Below, in pieces: positions 59,652 through 64,000 of a DNA stretch of 64,000 nucleotides. Below the pieces are notes generated by a model that saw only the letters and a program-made list of their open reading frames with translations, was not told where the DNA came from and did not search any database. The DNA is from Gaeumannomyces sp. JS-464 (Eukaryota; Ascomycota; Sordariomycetes; Magnaporthales; Magnaporthaceae), in NCBI GenBank assembly GCA_002197995.1, contig NGZR01000003.1, positions 4,526,001 to 4,590,000 on the forward strand. The letters run 5' to 3'. The translations under genes were made by a program, and so were the position numbers. Each line of letters begins with the position of its first letter. Position 1 is the stretch's first letter.

Positions 59652-59799
59652 TGTTATAGTGTAACATTTAGTTTTGTATAAAAAACTGTTATTGCGCGAG
59701 GAAAAGAGAAAAAGGTTTTTTAGCTATTTGGTAGCGGGAGGCCGTTTATATACAAAGTTGGTAGTGGTTTAAGCGTGGGCTAAAGCTCGCTCCGTAATA
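59652..59799 (-). repeat. Element D 5' LTR
   Basis: 148 bp matching 19463-19614. On the minus strand it contains TATATAAACGG as a likely TATA box. It is followed by the TTAAT target duplication at 59800-59804. Confidence 0.85.
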
Positions 59800-59804
59800 T
59801 TAAT

Positions 59805-62800
59805 ATAATGCAATTTTTGCATTTACGTTTATTAAATGTAATATTATATTTGCTTTTCGGTTTGTAAATTACGGTTTTAATACTTTTCTTTAAATTAATT
59901 ATCGTTATTTTTTTATTTTATATTAGTTTATACGCTTTTTTTCCTTTTATAATACATAAAATTATTTTTTGGATTTATTTACTATTTTTACACCCCGTTT
60001 TAATATAACATTTGCATTTAATTCGGTTATAAAAAAAATTAAATAGGATAAATATTATAAATATTATTTATTTTTACGAACTGTATTTTTTATTCCTTTT
60101 TATTTTAAACGTTTATTTTAACAATTATTAATGGATTTATTTGCGGCTTTTAATTAAAAAAAGTTAAATTTTTTTAAATATAATTAGTAAACGCGAAGTC
60201 GCTGCTTGCTTTTCCGAATTTAGCGCTTATCCCAATTAAGTATAGCGCTTTTTCCAAACAGTGCGCCGTGCTTTCGACGTTTCGAGCCGCGATATAAATA
60301 AAGCTCCAATCCTTTAAAACCTTTTCGTTATACTTTTAACTTTACATCCTTATTTTTCCCGCCCACTTTTCGCCAAGCCACAATATTGTCGGGCTTTAGC
60401 CACGATTTTAACCTTTGTCCATTTGGGCTTAAACGCCGCCTTTTTTTATCCCTTTTCCTTTTAAGCTTTAGGTTTAAATCACGTCCTATCCCGCGATTAT
60501 TGCACCTTTTTACCCTTTTTCTTTATTATCCAGCTATTAACTTTCCTATTCGCTTTAATTTCGAACGCAACTTTACTTATTAAACATTTCCGATTTCCGT
60601 TAACGCTAAGCGATTAAAAACCTGCCTTTTTTCGCGTTAAACGTGCAATTTTATCCGCCCGGCCCCCGCCCGCCATCCTTTACCTTTTCCTTTCGTTTGC
60701 GAGGCTTCCCAGCCTTTGGTATTTCCGAAAGATCTTTAAAGCAATTCGCAAACCGACTTACTTCGACTAGTTACAAAAATGCCGCAAGCGTTGCCGATAA
60801 TGCAAAAATTTTAAAAAGCCTTTTTCTTTTTATGTTTTATTTCGGGGAAGCCTTTTTCCACGACTTTGCGGCCTATTCGTCGTAATCGGACCGATTAGCA
60901 TAACCGCGACGGAATATGCAAAAAGGCAGGTTATGCGGAAGGTAAAAGCAAAACCTGGTTTCGACGGCTTTTACGTTTAAAATTTACGAGCAGTAAATTA
61001 ATTTTCCGTAAATGGGGTAATAAAAACCCCGGCAAAAAAGTTAGCAAAAAAAGCAGGTAATTCGGAAGCGATGCCGCATATTGCTTTCGGCGATTCGCGA
61101 ATTACGCTAAAAAACGCTAATTAGTATTTAACGACGGGTTCGCACTTTTAGCGCAATTTAGGCGATGGCAAAGCAGATATAAATTTTAAAAAAAAGTCGG
61201 TAAAATAAAGCGACGGCGTTCGTAAACCTCTTTTCGTGCCGGTTAAGTCCCGCACTGCTATTGGCGCGCGTTAAGCGGTATAAAAAGGGAAAATAAGGCA
61301 AGCCCGTTTAAAAAGCGGAGCAAGGCGTAGGAAAAGGAAATAACAAACTTATGTTATATCGTCGGGTTATTTTAAGCAATTTTCGAAAACGCCGTAAGCG
61401 ATTTCGTATAGTTAAGCTAAAAGCTTAATTCGCAATAACGACGATATTTTACGAAGCTACTTTTTCTAGCTGTTTTATTTCCGTATCGGCAGTTGTATAA
61501 TTGGCAAAAATACGAAAAACTATTAAATTAGCGCTTTTTTATTTGCTATAACGATGTTAAAAGCAGTAGGCTATATATTATCGGAAATCGACGGAATTCG
61601 TGGATAAAAGGCTGTGGATAGCTAGCACGAATTGTTGTTTGTATTTTGTTTGCCGGTGTTATAACCGATTTTACGTTTTTTATATATGCATATATGTATT
61701 TTTCGTTCCCCCGGTATTTTTATATTTAAAGCTATTAATTTGCAATGCAATTACATTTTAATCGTTTTTTTAAAGCCTTTTACGTTTATTAAATTTAAAT
61801 TTATTTTTAGCATTTATGCACGATAAATCGTTAGGTTTTTTACAACCCTATTACGGCTAATTAAAAGTCCAATAACCGAGGTCCTCGAGCTTAATATAGG
61901 CAGCTTTTTATACTAACCGCTGGAAGTTCAAATTTATTACAGTAATTTACATACAATTCTTTACACGGCGTTAGCTTACGCTTTAAAGCAAATGCAATCG
62001 AAATTTTTAACGATGGCGATTTTAATAACGAAAACGGCCAATTTAACGATTTTTTCACGCTAATCGAAAAACTTTTCCTTACCGGATATAATCGCGGCAA
62101 CGTTACCGGTGAAAGTATATACATAATTTTCCATTTATTTTTAGGGCGAGTCGTTACGCTAACACGCCCGGGCAGGCAAAGATTCCCATACGTCGTCTGG
62201 CGACGGTAATAACGTCGTAAAAACGTCCGTTATTCACCGGCTAAATTAAAACAACAAGGCCGGAAATTCGGCGGCTAAAGGGGATGGTTTGCGGCTAAAC
62301 GCTGGCAAATTGTCGGAAGTTTTAATTAGCTTTACCCTTCCGCCGGGGCCGATAAAAAATGTGCTGGTCCAAATATTAAACGAGCTGCCAAAGGTTTACA
62401 GCGTTTTGGAATTAAAAAACGAAGCTCCGCTAAGCCTCCCGACTTTGCCAAGCCCTTTTCCTGCTTTAGCCGAGCATTTAGCAACTTATGCCGGTAAACA
62501 TACCGTTTTACCTTACACCGAGCTAAAATATAACGCTTTCGGTATAAACTTTTTAAAGCTCCCCTTTTTGCCGGCGCCGTTAAAACGACGCTTTGCGTCG
62601 GCTGGGCCTTCCCATTCGGCTTAGGACCCGCCGAATCCCCTCGGCAAAAACCACGCTTTACGTTCGAGCAACGGGTGGTTTACGTTTAAAGCAGCCATTT
62701 GCAACGAGGGGGCTAAGTTATCCGGCGCGTCGCTAGCTAAAAAAGCGGGGACGCTTAATTTAAACCGCTTTTTTAGGCTTTATTTACCGGGTTTAGGAAA

Positions 62801-62966
62801 CCATTCGAATCGAAAAGGCATGCTTTATCGCCGCCCGGTTGGTAAATGCTAAAAAGCTAGCGATAATAATATTAATAGCAAAATTAAAACGCTTATTACG
62901 AAGCGGAGTTTAAAATTAAAAAAGCGGCTGTTTATTACGAGGACCATTATACGTCCGGCATTTCTA
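59805..62966. other. AT-rich RIP-like flank right of the nest, unrecognised
   Basis: Degenerate AT-rich DNA with pockets of higher GC (60200-60900, 62280-62700). Short open frames exist (60643-60885, 62289-62624) but show no motif. No LTR pair, inverted-repeat pair or RT motif was found. It may be an older transposon or the upstream part of the chromodomain relic. Confidence 0.35.
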
Positions 62967-63812
62967 ATGTTAATTCTGATAACAAAACCGACGATAGCCA
63001 GCTATTTAACATTCGGGGTAACTTTTAATCTAATTTTGGCAATCGCCGGCGTGATTATAGGGACGACGGCATTTACCACCTTCGGAATAGCGAAAGCGAT
63101 TAGCTGTTACCACGCAAACGCCGCAAAAAAAAGCTTTCCCGCTTTGACGTTACGCAAAACAGCTGCCGTACGGCAAACGGGTTCGCGCCGCGGCGATAAT
63201 AGGCGAAAACAAATCCAAAAACGGAGCCCATTTCGGCACGATATTCCTAGCCCGCCGTTTTTATAAAATATTGGCAAAGAAATAAAAACCGAAACCTAGT
63301 TCGCAAAATTTAAGGAATGGTTATTTCAAAATGCGGTTTTTAAATTTGCGACGGTTAACGGCGAAACGAAGTATTAGCTCGAGTTTAACCGAGGCCGTTG
63401 CTCGGATTACGAACGTAAAAACGCTTCATTTCGCTATTAATAACGAAGGCCGCCGGCTAAAAAACAACATTTAACAAGTTAAAGCCCCGCATTAATAGCG
63501 GGTATTTCCACGCCCGCAAATGAAAATAAATGGGAGGTTAAAAAAATACTAGCTTTACGCACCTATTATAAAAAGCTTTAATATTAAACCAAATAGGTTG
63601 GCTAGGAAACCGACGAAACGTGGTATTACGCCGAGGGATTTAAAAAAAACTCTTACTTTTTTAAACAGTACCACTAGAATTACCCGGAAATGCCAAAACC
63701 TTTTGTCCGGTTTAAGCAGTGGTTTACAGCCTACGAAAACGGTGTAAAAGTTAAGCATTATTTCGAAAATAACAAGCCGGTAGCCGGCGCTATTAAGGCA
63801 AAAGAGCTTTAA
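62967..63812 (+). pseudogene. Relic of a chromodomain protein, C-terminal part
   Basis: One plus-strand frame, broken by RIP-type stops, ends at TAA 63810-63812. Near 63260-63420 it reads FAKFKEWLFQNAVFK and LEFNRGRC. A chromodomain-like stretch at about 63530-63700 contains WEVKKILALRTYYKKL, ETDETWYYAEGF and a YHxNYPEMPKPF tail. It closes with QWFTAYENGVKVKHY. The aromatic cage pattern (W...Y...W) resembles chromodomains of fungal repeat-associated proteins. No integrase precedes it, so it is not an obvious retroelement end. Confidence 0.45.
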
Positions 63813-63824
63813 AAGCGAGGTTTG

Positions 63825-63841
63825 TTTTTTTTTTTTTTTTT
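63825..63841. repeat. Poly(T) run of 17
   Basis: Seventeen T bases just after the chromodomain relic stop; could be a transcript-end T-rich signal or simple repeat. Confidence 0.8.
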
Positions 63842-64000
63842 GGAAAAGGAGGGGGAGTAATCTCGTTCGGTCCCTTCCAAAACCCGTCGGCGAAAGCTAA
63901 GAGATAAACCGAGCGGAAAGTGCGAAAACAGGAAGCCTGGGCTGTATTTTCTTTTTAAAAAAAAAAATTTGTATGCAGTTATGCTGAGATTTTGGCCGTA
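63842..64000. other. Window end, composition recovering
   Basis: Less AT-rich than the preceding kilobases (GGGGGAGTAATCTCG, GTCCCTTCCAAAACCCGTCGG), which may mark the edge of the RIP block. No gene seen. Confidence 0.35.

Larger units (their letters stand above)
19463..59799 (-). mobile_element. Ty3/Gypsy element D, outermost element of the nest
   Basis: Two related LTRs of about 150 bp lie at 59652-59799 (5' end, minus strand) and 19463-19614 (3' end). They are flanked by the same five bases, TTAAT, at 59800-59804 and 19458-19462. Reading the minus strand gives gag (59369 to about 58100), RT and RNase H (58100-55408), then integrase (48229 to about 47300) and a 3' region. Element B2 splits the integrase exactly: the frame reads PFPVLFRP before it and WVNIFINFVELLSKCERN after it. 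Tc1 and A1 also lie inside. Removing these leaves about 7.8 kb. RIP stops occur throughout and the RT active site reads YLNN instead of YLDD, so D is dead. Confidence 0.85.

Noticed and set aside
19463..59799. A giant cargo transposon (Starship-type) as explanation for the AT-rich block
   Set aside because: No tyrosine-recombinase captain or cargo genes were recognised, and every segment inside is accounted for by nested LTR and Tc1 elements with their own target duplications.
1..64000. CRISPR arrays, prophage, bacterial operons, telomere repeats, rRNA genes
   Set aside because: None is seen; the repeats present are LTRs, inverted ends and microsatellites of a fungal genome.

Overview
The window comes from the nuclear genome of a filamentous ascomycete (Pezizomycotina, most likely a Sordariomycete). 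Four signs support this: short introns of 79-101 nt with GT-AG ends, a HET-domain (heterokaryon incompatibility) gene, a secreted M28 leucine aminopeptidase, and a 45-kb AT-rich block whose transposons carry the C-to-T/G-to-A damage of repeat-induced point mutation (RIP). No prokaryotic or phage features were seen.

Region 1 (1-18.7 kb) is GC-rich and gene-sparse. All four genes found are on the minus strand: the first 121 codons of a SIT4-phosphatase-associated (SAPS) protein running off the left edge, an M28 aminopeptidase of three exons, a small acidic protein of two exons, and a HET-domain protein of two exons. Three of the four need one-base deletions to be assumed (four events in all), so either they are decaying or the assembly has small indel errors. 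About 7.7 kb between the small gene and the HET gene holds no gene I can support. It has microsatellites, a 55-bp tandem duplication and a 254-bp MITE-like inverted-repeat element.

Region 2 (about 18.74-64 kb) is RIP-degraded. Its core, 19463-59799, is one nested transposon stack that I could resolve because every insertion keeps a target-site duplication (TSD). The outermost element is a minus-strand Ty3/Gypsy element (family D, 148-152 bp LTRs, TSD TTAAT). Into D went a Tc1-like DNA transposon (44501-45891, TA), a Gypsy chromovirus B copy 2 (48230-55402, TSD GGCCG) and a chromovirus A copy 1 (19706-43678, TSD GTTAT). A copy 1 in turn took up a small non-autonomous LTR element C (20759-22733, TSD TTAGC) and an inverted A copy 2 (26366-41087, TSD TTTGG, now TTTAA on one side). 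A copy 2 was hit by B copy 1 (29482-36658, TSD CCATT). Subtracting insertions leaves about 7.3, 7.5, 7.2, 7.2 and 7.8 kb for A1, A2, B1, B2 and D, normal sizes for Gypsy elements.

The most interesting feature is a conserved antisense reading frame (163 or 171 codons) between the chromodomain end of pol and the 3' LTR in all four chromovirus copies. It has the same start, a cysteine-rich middle and a basic/coiled-coil end. The A and B families also share a candidate self-priming primer-binding site and family-specific tandem repeats in the LTRs. The right flank of the stack (59.8-64 kb) is unrecognised AT-rich DNA ending in a RIP-damaged chromodomain protein relic.
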